Shown here: in pieces, positions 7,730 to 15,814 of the stretch | How the letters are laid out: the number at the start of each line of letters is the position of its first letter | How positions within the stretch are numbered: the first letter of the stretch is position 1 | Assembly (NCBI GenBank): GCA_019918135.1 | Contig: WBZZ01005883.1 | Location: 1-21,036 of the forward strand | Length of the DNA: 21,036 nucleotides | Direction of reading: 5' to 3' | Origin: Paulinella micropora | Lineage: Eukaryota > Cercozoa > Imbricatea > Euglyphida > Paulinellidae | Notes under the pieces: model-generated | Database searches by the model: none | The model's input: the letters and a program-made list of their open reading frames with translations, nothing else | What the model was told of the DNA's origin: nothing | Position numbers and translations under genes: made by a program

Positions 7730-10726
7730 GCAGACCAGGTGCACCTGCGTCAGCTGCAGCAGGCGGGCGTGGACCTCAGCAAGCAACCCACACAGGCCAC
7801 TCCCTACCGGTTCGCCCCCCCCCCTCCCCCCCCTGCCCCTGCCCCTGCCCTGCACGCCTGCCAGCCCTTTGCGTCTGGCTAAGCAGTGAGTGGCTGTGCT
7901 GCAGGTACCCGTTCTCTGCCTTCGTGTACGACCAGACCATCGGGCTGCTGAGCTACTATCTGGAACTGGGCTTCGAGCTCAACCTGTACCCGCTGCTGCG
8001 TGCCCTGCTTGCTCACCTGCACGCTCCACCGCCTGCTCGACCCCCGCCTCACCGCACTTGCTCTGACCTCACCTCCTGCTTTGTTCTTAGCCTCACTCGT
8101 CCATAGAGTAGAACCCCACTCCTCTTGTCCACCCTTGCCTAACCACCATCGCCACCCTCGCCAACTGATCTCTCCAGCCATGCGGGCCTCCACAAATCGC
8201 CTGTGGTGCACTGGCGGGTCGGCACGGGCGGCATTTGTGTGGCGGTGTGCGCAGGTACGCGGACATGGAGCTGCCGGTCATGTACTGGAGCATGGAGCAC
8301 CTCTACGACGCACGCCTCCGCAACCGCCTCCTAGCCTACCGACCTAACGAGGTACACCCCTTCTTTCTCTCCCTCTTATTCTATGTTGACATACGTATTA
8401 TAATACATGAATAGCAGCTATTTATCTAAAATCTTTCTCCCTCCCTCCCCCCCACCCCTCCCCTCTTCTCTTTCTCCCTCCTATCTTTTTGGCATGCACC
8501 TGCTATGGTGAAGTAAGCAGATAAGCAGGATCGTTAACCAGCAAAGCGTTTACGTTCGACATTGCGCATCGGAGCGCACATGCACCACCGCCCGCACCAT
8601 CTATCTATATGTCCATTTTGTCTCTATCTTTTAGTATAGCCACATATAAATACATGCGCACCGCGTGCCCGTGCTGCTGCTTGCTCTGTGGCAGGCGCAG
8701 CTCCGCAAAGGCGCAGACGCTCAAGGACAACGAAGCACGCTTCAAGCTGCTGCAGGTGCCCGCTCCAACTTGCTTGTGTCTCCAAAACACCGTGTCCCCA
8801 TCGTGTTTGCTGCCTGATACACCCTGACAGGCATCCCCGCCAAGCGCTGCAGTGGTGCTGATCGACGCGTTCGTTAACCTGTGCAGAGCTCTCGTCTACG
8901 CCATTCAAGGTAAGCACCCCCCCCCCCCCCCACACACACACACACACACAGACACACACTGCAGCATGGCCATACACACAGGAGCATCCCGGAAGTGCAC
9001 CAACTCCAAGCGCGCAATAGGACATGTCTTCATCTTGCAACTATGCATCAATCCCCTGGACGTGTACATGCACACACATATGTGTACATATGTGTACAAT
9101 ATGAATGATATGTATGCCTACGTGTCCAGTATGCATAGACTGCTTGTCTGTTGTTGGGCAGGCATCAAGTCGCTGGGGTGACGGTGCTGCAGGTGCCTGA
9201 CGACTACGCCGATGTATGGTCAGTCTGCACTGCTCTAGCGGAAAGATGTGTATGTACGTAGGTATGTACGTACGTATGTATGTATATATGTATGTATGTA
9301 TGTATGTATGTTGTATGTATGTATGTATTATTTACGTATTTACGGACCGAATCGCAAGGGTCCAGCCTCGGCGCTGGAGGCAGGCGTGTGTGAGTGTGTG
9401 TGTATGTGTATGTGGTGCGCGTGTGCAGGTTTCTGAACCGTTTCTCGGACCTGCACCGCGTGCCGCAGCCTCCGCACCGCACCATGGACCAGTACGCCCC
9501 ACAACCCGACCCCGCGCATACGCAACATCAGCCACATACATATGTTTGTATGTCAAACACATGAATGACTGCGTATATATGCAACACATAAATATGTTTG
9601 TATGTCAAACACACAAATAGCTGCGTATCTGCTCCCACCACCTTTGCACGGGTGAGGAGTAGGAGGTATGCAGAGAGATGCTCGTGCTCTGGAGAGTCGG
9701 GCTGCTAGCGGAGAGGGGAGCCGCGTTGGAGGAGAGGCGTGTTGGGGTGCGTGTGTGCAGCTACCGCCATCAAATGGCGGAGTTCGCCAACGGGGAGCAG
9801 GACCACCTGGCCACCTCCCGCCAGTTCTTCACCAATGCACTCAAGGTTCCCGCCCACTCTTTTCCTGCTGCTTGACAGCGCCTTGTGAGTCTCAGCACAT
9901 GACAAGCATTGCCAAACTCGGTTGCCCTTGCAACAGCATTGTTGCGTGTTCACTCAAGCGTAGTGGTGCAACCCAATAAGCACACACACCAGAGGATGGT
10001 CTGTGTGTGAATAGAAGTTGCAGTTGGCGTACACGCATCCGCAAGGCCCTAGCGAAGAAGACAAGAAAAAGGTCTACCCTCGCCCTGCAGTCCTGTGCGC
10101 CCCGCTCTGCAGCACATAGCGAAGGGGGAGCAGTCTTGTAGGGACAACTTTTTGCATCCATTGTAGCATCTTGTTCGCTTGAGGCTGCACGTGTGGAGCA
10201 CGTGTGGAGCATGTCTTGTCTTGATGTCTTGTCTTGTTTCATGCGCGCGTCTGTACTGTGTGATATGCGCGCAGATCAAGGAGCTGCAGCAGGTGTGTGT
10301 GCTGAACGGCATGCTGGAAACCAACATGGCCAAGCAGCTCAAAGGACATAGCTCTTCGGAGTTCACGTTGACATACTCCTTCGAACGGCACCACCTTTTT
10401 CCAGTGCTGGCTTTGGAGAAGAGGAAACAGACTCCTATTTGCTCGGCCGCGACTCCTTACCGCTTCTCTCTGCACCCTCCGCAGACCTCTTTTGGCCAAG
10501 CCCGGACCGCCTCTGCTCCTTCCAGGACAGGCACGGACGACGGCAAGTCTCGCCCTCTTTGCCTTCGCCAGTGGACACCAGCACAGGAGGTGCGGCCGCC
10601 TCCACAGCAACAGTGGCAGGCAGTAGTCAGGCAACAGTTGGACCCAGTAGTCAGGACGCAGATGCCGAGCCCGACGGTGAGCAGAAGGATTCCAAAAAGA
10701 AGAAAAAGAAAAAGAAGAAAAAATAG
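3946..10726 (+). CDS. NAA35: NatC auxiliary subunit NAA35/MAK10, about 23 exons
   Basis: NAA35 (Mak10) anchors the NatC complex, with catalytic NAA30 and NAA38, to ribosomes in the cytosol. NatC acetylates nascent proteins that start with Met plus a hydrophobic residue. The diagnostic ISALELMDAKMDAG lies in exon 2. Further exons are colinear with animal NAA35: ERALKEGK, TWHAGHSIVDT, CLYLHKP, VFEEEDF, KTREEAIEEMERF, RSSLMVLLHSEANLLGKG, LGFELNLYPLLR, LATSRQFFTNALK and FERHHLFPV near the end. The spliced length is about 2.67 kb (some 890 codons; human about 725). It is longer through a Lys/Pro/Gln-rich insert in exon 8 and a C-terminal tail. The chosen start is MAELAEEQP at 3946, just before the conserved DIT segment; the stop is TAG at 10724-10726. 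Several one-base slips break the frame, so it is either mis-sequenced or a decaying copy. Confidence 0.88.
4960..4990. repeat. (CA)n(CG)n dinucleotide run in NAA35 intron 6
   Basis: ACAC repeats pass directly into GCGC repeats just after the exon 6 donor. Confidence 0.85.
5124..6345 (+). other. NAA35: NAA35 exons 7-10
   Basis: Exons read as 5124-5210, 5265-5675, 5832-5972 and 6208-6345. The intron at 5211-5264 is 54 bp, a multiple of three without a stop, so its retention would keep the frame. Exon 8 encodes a Lys-rich block (GGVKKKKKKHKGKE) and a Pro/Ala/Gln-rich linker, then ALSKLFQALLLP in a second frame and SLASLVAHAQLCLGQV in a third, implying one-base losses near 5500 and 5550. Exon 9 has an extra G in the GGG at 5922-5924, after which GFYASVGRNFISGVPPR matches the conserved GFEPLVNQ...PPTFPR segment. 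The exon 8 donor is uncertain because of the poly-C tract. Confidence 0.65.
5681..5725. repeat. Poly-C / CCA tract in NAA35 intron 8
   Basis: A C run of about 18 (5689-5706) is followed by CCA units. Runs like this are error-prone and blur the exon 8 donor. Confidence 0.85.
6747..7999 (+). other. NAA35: NAA35 exons 11-16
   Basis: Exons read as 6747-6829, 6992-7090, 7195-7268, 7522-7583, 7734-7809 and 7905-7999. They encode RSSLMVLLHSEANLLGKG, ELLRKAMHAF, RLQTPVCMLFRLLCENRSRQR, RRIGAALSDWAIMEAEADYL, DQVHLRQLQQAGVDLS and YPFSAFVYDQTIGLLSYYLE, colinear with animal NAA35. Phases agree at 10-11, 11-12, 13-14, 14-15 and 15-16, but not at 12-13. The exon 16 donor would fit the frame if one G were missing near 8000. 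The acceptor of exon 15 is preceded directly by a (GTT)n run in place of an ordinary pyrimidine tract. Confidence 0.7.
7692..7730. repeat. (TTG)n microsatellite abutting the exon 15 acceptor
   Basis: Thirteen or so GTT/TTG units end directly in the CAG acceptor at 7731-7733. Confidence 0.9.
8917..8955. repeat. Poly-C then (CA)n after the exon 19 donor
   Basis: About 15 C followed by about 10 CA units, starting seven bases inside the intron. Confidence 0.9.
9250..9330. repeat. (TATG)n/(TACG)n microsatellite in NAA35 intron 20
   Basis: Tetranucleotide ATGT units mixed with ACGT units. Related TATGTTTGTATGTCAAACAC copies lie nearby at about 9541-9561 and 9593-9613. Confidence 0.85.
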
Positions 10727-10845
10727 TGCGCGGCTTGAACGTTGAGCTTTAGCTTAATTCTACGCATATTCACAATTCTGCATCCCAATCCGCATAATTT
10801 CCTAGCTCCTCAGCGAACGTCCCCACTATGTGTCTGCTTTATATC

Positions 10846-10990
10846 TTTCTATCTTTATATCTTTTTATCTTTCTTTCTTTCTTCTTTCTCCTTCCTTCCT
10901 TCCCTTTTTTTCTTTCTTTCTTCCTTCCTTCCTTCTTTCCTTCCTTCCTTTCTTCCTTTCTTTCTTTCTTTCTTTCTCTCTCTCTCTTTC
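10846..10990. repeat. (CTTT)n/(CCTT)n pyrimidine repeat downstream of NAA35
   Basis: About 145 bases of almost pure pyrimidine tetranucleotide units, ending in CTCTCT. Confidence 0.9.
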
Positions 10991-12458
10991 TGTAAGTGTG
11001 AAAGGTTTATGCATGCTTCAACGTTACATTACTATTCAAAATCTGTGTATAGCAAAAGAGAGACTGCTACGAATGATACATTTACATACTTCAGCTACCG
11101 GTGTTGAATGATTTCTTATACCAATATTGGTAATATAAACTAGCGCTAGTCTACACTACAAGAAGTCAGCGGCTGTCATCCTGCTGTCTAACTTAATGAA
11201 TCAGATGGCTATCACAGACAACGAACAATCGAACAACTTTTTCGAAATGATTTTCGGCCCGCAGGGCACGAGTTGAACCTAATCAACAATGTGTTTGCCA
11301 TACCGCTGGCACCGCCAAATTTGTCTTTCAAGTTGTGTGAAACTCCAGTCGTTCGTGACGCTTTTTTGACGTTTCGTCCAAACATCCTTTTTCCCAACAA
11401 TTTTAAAAAGAATTGTGCAGGAATTGAGCAGCCGGACAGATAACAATATTGTTACGATACTAGGATATTTAATTATAGATAAAGAGATAACTGTTCTAAC
11501 GATATGAAGACTGAGGAATACCTAAAGTAGGGACTCCGCAATGTTCAGACCAAGAATAAAAGACAGACCGGAACGGTAAGTATTGCTATTATATACCGGG
11601 TGGGCCGGCATAATCTCTTCCGAGGCTCCCCCCCGATCGCGCGCGAGGAGTCGAACTTCCGCCCCCGCCGACCGACCTCGGGATAGAATGCAAATACGAA
11701 CCTTAGTGACGCCGGGTCGTCGCAGTACTCGTATTATATTAATGAATTAAGCAAAATCATATATACTACTTCCTCTCCCACTGCGGTTCATTAGTGTCTG
11801 TTGGAACTATAATCTTAATTAATACTTCAAAACCGGCCGTATCATAGTAACGGTGTCGTTAGAGCAATTACTTACGATCCTGCCAGTCAAGTTACGCGGC
11901 GCGTCCTGTTCGCGATTTTTCATATGTAATGCCCCCAACGATAGCTAGAAAAAAGTCGGTAATACACAGTTCTCACGAATGAGAATGATGTCTCGTTGTA
12001 TTAGCTCAGTGAAGCCAAAAAGGAAAACGGCAACAGACCAGGAATAAAATGGCATCAGGTCCAATCCGGACAAATAATACTGAAAAAGAAGCTGGTGCAC
12101 CTGTCACCAGGAAAAGGTACTTTTTACCGGCTATCCGGGGGGTGATGCCTACAGTACCCCCTCCAGATTTTATGACGGAAATAGCATTTTCGTCATACAC
12201 CTTCTGATTTCTTTCTGCAAATAGTATGCGCTATGGAGTCATGCCACACAGCGCATCGACCCACGGATAGACGCTAAAAGACGATAAATATATCCTCATA
12301 CTGCACGTCAAAGCGGATTCTCTAGCCTTTCCGAAGTTGTAAATTTTGAACTCCTTCCCCTCAATTTCTTTTTTTTTTCTGCAGTATGTCAAGAACAGAC
12401 GTACTATTGATAAAAAATACAAGCAACGTGGTGCTGTATTCCCCCCTTGATCTCCTTG

Positions 12459-12460
<2 letters not shown>
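10991..12460. other. Unassigned intergenic sequence
   Basis: About 1.5 kb with no ORF that resembles a protein I know and no clear repeat partner elsewhere in the window. Two B-box-like sequences on the minus strand (near 11270 and 11648-11658) hint at old tRNA-derived repeats but lack a convincing A box. Nothing else could be supported. Confidence 0.4.
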
Positions 12461-12509
<49 letters not shown>

Positions 12510-12681
12510 GGGAGTACATAGGCCATCGGTCCTTTCCATGGGCTGATTGGTATAAAGCTCCTAGAGTAATGTTCTATGCCGTCACTTCCTTTATTCCACC
12601 GATTGGTGTGGAGACCTTCCTTATGGAATGGAGGACTGGATGCACATGGCCTTTTGGCTCAGCAATTGGCAGAAGATACAC

Positions 12682-12682
<1 letters not shown>
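12510..12682 (+). repeat. Repeat unit A, copy 1
   Basis: 173 bp, matching 14183-14355 in the same orientation with about two differences. Both copies are entered from and leave into (ATT)n. No coding content recognised. Confidence 0.9.
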
Positions 12683-12738
<56 letters not shown>

Positions 12739-12787
12739 GGAGGCACATGTCCAGGATCTGGATCTGATGCTATAGTCTGAGGAAGCC

Positions 12788-12862
<75 letters not shown>

Positions 12863-13129
12863 GGACACCGTGATAGCCCAGTGGTCAAGTTCTACCATCT
12901 GGGCCCTGTCGCCAGTTCGATTCCCGTCGGTGCCACCAGTATTTTCATTGAACATACCGGTCTATTTCTGGACCAGTATTTTCATTGAACATACCGGCCC
13001 GTCTGGAAGTGTTGGAACTGCCCTTGCGGGGTGTCATTAGAGCTTATCGTCAATTCTTCGTACTCCCCTCACGGGTGAGACGATGGAGGCGCATGAGCAG
13101 AAATGCATCAGCCATTGACAGAGAAGCAC

Positions 13130-13171
<42 letters not shown>
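12863..13171 (+). mobile_element. tRNA-derived SINE, copy 1, with (ATT)n tail
   Basis: The 5' 76 bp (12863-12938) is tRNA-sized. It has a polymerase III A box TAGCCCAGTGG (12874-12884, full fit to TRGYNNARNGG) and a B box AGTTCGATTCC (12914-12924), and ends in GCCACCA like a tRNA with its CCA. The end segment CGGTGCC pairs with GG-CACCG at the start if one A is bulged. The body continues to 13130 and includes a 25-bp direct repeat (12936-12960, 12973-12997). An ATT tail of about 14 units closes it. The source tRNA is not clear to me. Confidence 0.8.
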
Positions 13172-13439
13172 GGACACCGTGATAGCCCAGTGGTCAAGTT
13201 CTACCATCTGGGCCCTGTCGCCAGTTCGATTCCCGTCGGTGCCACCAGTATTTTCATTGAACATACCTGTCTATTTCTGGACCAGTATTTTCATTGAACA
13301 TACCGGCCCGTCTGGAAGTGTTGGAACTGCCCTTGCGGGGGTGTCATTAGAGCTTATCGTCAATTCTTCGTACTCCCCTCACGGGTGAGACGATGGAGGC
13401 GCATGTGCAGAAATGCATCAGCCATTGACAGAGAAGCAC

Positions 13440-13476
<37 letters not shown>
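13172..13476 (+). mobile_element. tRNA-derived SINE, copy 2, with (ATT)n tail
   Basis: Head-to-tail with copy 1 and about 99% identical to it (roughly three differences, one an extra G in a G run). A box at 13183-13193, B box at 13223-13233, tRNA-like part 13172-13247, body to 13440, tail 13441-13476. It starts at the end of copy 1's ATT tail. Confidence 0.8.
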
Positions 13477-13477
<1 letters not shown>

Positions 13478-13652
13478 TGCGGAATAACCTCGGCTTAGTG
13501 CAGTCTTGCCCTCAGGAGCTCCATCGGTGGCCCCGATCATCAGGCGAGAGACTGACACGGGGGGGTGGAGGACCTCGAACAAGGGTATTGGAGGCTTATG
13601 TCCGTTGAGCATATGCCATTAGCTGCATCAGTACGCCTCAGATATAGTAAAT
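13477..13652 (+). repeat. Repeat unit B, copy 1
   Basis: 176 bp, matching 13970-14145 in the same orientation with about two differences. It starts directly after an ATT run; its right flank (13653 onward) is single-copy. Confidence 0.9.
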
Positions 13653-13969
13653 CTGCCTTGGAGTGTTGACTGTGACATATTTGAGGGAAATCCCGATGAA
13701 AAAACCTAGTCACACTTGCTAAACAGAGTTCCAGCCCAATGGCCTCAAGGCGTTAAACTGTGACGCCAACTCATAACCCTTTGGTGGTAGATGCTGGGGA
13801 GGAGGGTCGTTGCGCGCGTAAAAGATCTTAAACTCCGCATATGCTGGTTGATAGCCCAGGACCCAGCAGACACCAGATTGTTATGGGTGGGGTTTCGAGG
13901 CAGCTCTAGCAACCGCGCTTGGTGTATGCACTTGCACATTCGGTGACGTCTTGCAAGAGGTTGCTGGGA

Positions 13970-14144
13970 CTGCGGAATAACCTCGGCTTAGTGCAGTCTT
14001 GCCCTCAGGAGCTCCATCGGTGGCCCCGATCATCAGGCGAGAGACTGACACGGGGGGGTGGAGGACCTCGAACAAGGGTATTGGAGGCTTATGTCCGTTG
14101 AGGATATGCCATTAGCTGCATCAGTACGCCTCAGATGTAGTAAA

Positions 14145-14145
<1 letters not shown>
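13970..14145 (+). repeat. Repeat unit B, copy 2
   Basis: Second copy of the 176-bp unit. Its left flank is single-copy sequence and its right flank is an ATT run, so the two copies share only this core. Confidence 0.9.
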
Positions 14146-14176
<31 letters not shown>

Positions 14177-14182
14177 GTATTA

Positions 14183-14355
14183 GGGAGTACATAGGCCATC
14201 GGTCCTTTCCATGGGCTGATTGGTATAAAGCTCCTAGAGTAATGTTCTATGCCGTCACTTCCTTTATTCCACCGATTGGTGTGGAGACTTTCCTTATGGA
14301 ATGGAGGACTGGATGCACATGGCCTTTTGGCTCAGCAATTGGCAGGAGATACACT
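14183..14355 (+). repeat. Repeat unit A, copy 2
   Basis: Second copy of the 173-bp unit, followed by a short ATT run that ends at about 14376. Confidence 0.9.
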
Positions 14356-14376
14356 ATTATTATTATTATTATTATT

Positions 14377-14867
14377 CACAGGGATCGTAAGTACATTGTC
14401 TTTTTTAATGACATACCCTTGTATAAGGCGGATATCCTATGATATAGTATTAGGGGGCCAGTCCTAATTGCTATATCCGAAGTCGAGGTGTATGTACCCG
14501 ACCCTGCGATATACCGACACAACAAGTAGAGATTGACTGTGCTCAGGTACGACAGTATATACTGTATCGTAAAAAATAATTTAATGAAAGTTTCAGAGAA
14601 CATTTCATTTTCGAGAACATCATCCCAGGACTTGGAAAGGGTCATACCCGGGAACACCATCGCTCAATACACTAGCGATCCCCGTATACGGTGTAGTATC
14701 ATCGTCGATCGACCTTTCGCACTCGTATGTTGCGATCGAATGCCAAGTTATATCACTGAGTCATTTTAATATTCATATTGATAACTGATGATGCATGATC
14801 AAATCATGATACGCCGTGGGCAATCAATCAGTTTATTTGAGACGCATAATGAAAAACAGTTTCTTTG
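14377..14867 (-). other. Probable 3' non-coding end / LTR of the retrotransposon
   Basis: About 490 bases without a gene lie between the end of the element's last ORF and the ATT repeat block, where a 3' LTR would be expected. It contains a perfect 12-bp palindrome CAGTATATACTG (14553-14564) within a longer imperfect one. No second copy is in the window, so LTR limits cannot be set. Confidence 0.35.
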
Positions 14868-15812
14868 TCACTGCCTTCGTCGTCTGGCGCGGATTTCTTT
14901 GCCTGGTGGAGGACGACCAACAAAAGTCAGATCGAACTTTGACTGTTCGAGAATGTCCCAGATCTTATTAGGGATTCCGCCCAACGATAATTCAAAAGGG
15001 ACATCAAGCACTCCTCTTGGCAGTGTCTGAATGGTCCACGCAGTGTAATCCTTGTCTCTGGGAGTAATTGTATCATCCCATGTCTCGAGACTTTTTGCGT
15101 CTTTATATACTGGCAGATAATGTCTTGCCTTTGGATCCTCCACCGGGTCCATACTTCTCCAGAACTGGAGTATCGGTTGTACTATCTTTGCGGCTGATGA
15201 TATTTTGAGTGTCCGTGTGACACGCATCTGTCGTGGGACCGCCACGACCCGCATCAAGTATAAGTCTGAGAGAGTGTCATCAGCGACATGTTGTTCCGCT
15301 GGTCTCATCAGATAGAAAGCATCTTTCACCCATGCGATGGTTGCTATCGCATCGCCTTCCTTCCATCGCTCATGGACAATCTCAACGTTGCCCGCGTTTG
15401 GGTCAGTGTCCGTTCCCTCCTCCTCCTGGTGGACGTCCTTTGATCTCATCGACCTCATCGCCGTCCTCGGTTGGTCGTTGATAAGATCATTCCGCGCTCT
15501 CATTAGCTGCGCCTCTGTGATCTTCTCCTTCTTTCCGCTATGCTCTCGCGGAGACTTAGACTGAGTCCCCACCGCGCTTATGCGGTCAGTCTTCTCCTTG
15601 CTGTCCACCTCACTCTCCTCCTTCTCAGCTATCGGTGCCCGATAAGCATCGTCTTGGTCTATGCCAGCCTCCTTGTGGATGGGCGGCACCTCTTTGAAAT
15701 CATCCTTCATCCGTTTCAACGCCTCCTCAACGGATTCATCTTCCAGTAAGAAGGGATCATACTTAATCAGCCTTCTCACAATTTGCACCTTCCCTCTACC
15801 CCTGATCTTGTA
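14868..15812 (-). CDS. C-terminal extension of the retrotransposon polyprotein
   Basis: This 306-codon ORF (from a GTG at 15788; the frame is open from about 15812) continues the integrase C-terminal domain in another frame. Its first residues (NYKIRGRGK, then VQIVRRLIKYDPF) complete the GPY/F-type fold begun in the main ORF. A charged Lys/Glu linker follows (about residues 15-125), then a roughly 180-residue hydrophobic/aromatic domain with FYLMRPAEQH, VARTL-like and FWRSMDPVEDPKARHYLPV segments, ending in a basic tail RARRRRQ and TGA at 14868-14870. The terminal domain is not a chromodomain and I do not recognise it. One base is missing, or a -1 shift is needed, to join it to the main frame. 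Confidence 0.6.
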   Translation of the reverse strand, partial: YKIRGRGKVQIVRRLIKYDPFLLEDESVEEALKRMKDDFKEVPPIHKEAGIDQDDAYRAPIAEKEESEVDSKEKTDRISAVGTQSKSPREHSGKKEKITEAQLMRARNDLINDQPRTAMRSMRSKDVHQEEEGTDTDPNAGNVEIVHERWKEGDAIATIAWVKDAFYLMRPAEQHVADDTLSDLYLMRVVAVPRQMRVTRTLKISSAAKIVQPILQFWRSMDPVEDPKARHYLPVYKDAKSLETWDDTITPRDKDYTAWTIQTLPRGVLDVPFELSLGGIPNKIWDILEQSKFDLTFVGRPPPGKEIRARRRRQ

Positions 15813-15814
15813 AT

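Larger units (their letters stand above)
8255..10726 (+). other. NAA35: NAA35 exons 17-23 and C-terminal tail
   Basis: Exons read as 8255-8351, 8695-8755, 8831-8909, 9162-9218, 9429-9491, 9761-9845 and 10275-10726. They encode YADMELPVMYWSMEHLY, SSAKAQTLKDNEARFKLLQ, VVLIDAFVNLCRALVYAIQ, VPDDYADV, FLNRFSDLHRVPQPP, LATSRQFFTNALK and GHSSSEFTLTYSFERHHLFPV. A G is apparently lost in the GGGG at 9175-9178. Near 10395-10410 (a T5 run) the coding frame changes. The second frame then encodes an acidic/Ser-rich tail ending in a block of Lys residues, which animal NAA35 lacks. Confidence 0.7.
12462..14376. repeat. Composite block of short repeats joined by (ATT)n runs
   Basis: Order: ATT run (12462-12509), unit A1, ATT run (12682-12738), short module (12739-12786), ATT run (12787-12862), SINE copy 1, ATT run, SINE copy 2, ATT run (13441-13476), unit B1, single-copy sequence (13653-13969), unit B2, ATT run (14146-14182, with one GTATT variation), unit A2, ATT run (14355-14376). 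Nearly every unit ends in (ATT)n, as expected of retroposed elements with an ATT tail. The short module begins like the SINE 3' end (ATGGAGGC.CATG) and may be a SINE fragment. Confidence 0.8.

Noticed and set aside
11264..11280. B-box-like GGTTCAACTCG on the minus strand
   Set aside because: No A box at a tRNA distance and no repeat partner in the window; could be an old SINE relic but unsupported.
11648..11658. B-box-like AGTTCGACTCC on the minus strand
   Set aside because: A good B box alone; no matching A box or cloverleaf upstream, so neither a tRNA nor a SINE is called.
12863..12938. Functional tRNA gene
   Set aside because: The head is tRNA-sized with both boxes, but the T and anticodon stems pair poorly and it is repeated as part of a longer tailed element.
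12770..13264. Minus-strand ORFs with long isoleucine runs in the ATT block
   Set aside because: They are translations of (ATT)n and the SINE, not genes.
12386..14467. Plus-strand ORFs through units A and B
   Set aside because: The open frames are repeated non-coding units flanked by ATT runs; no protein family is recognisable.
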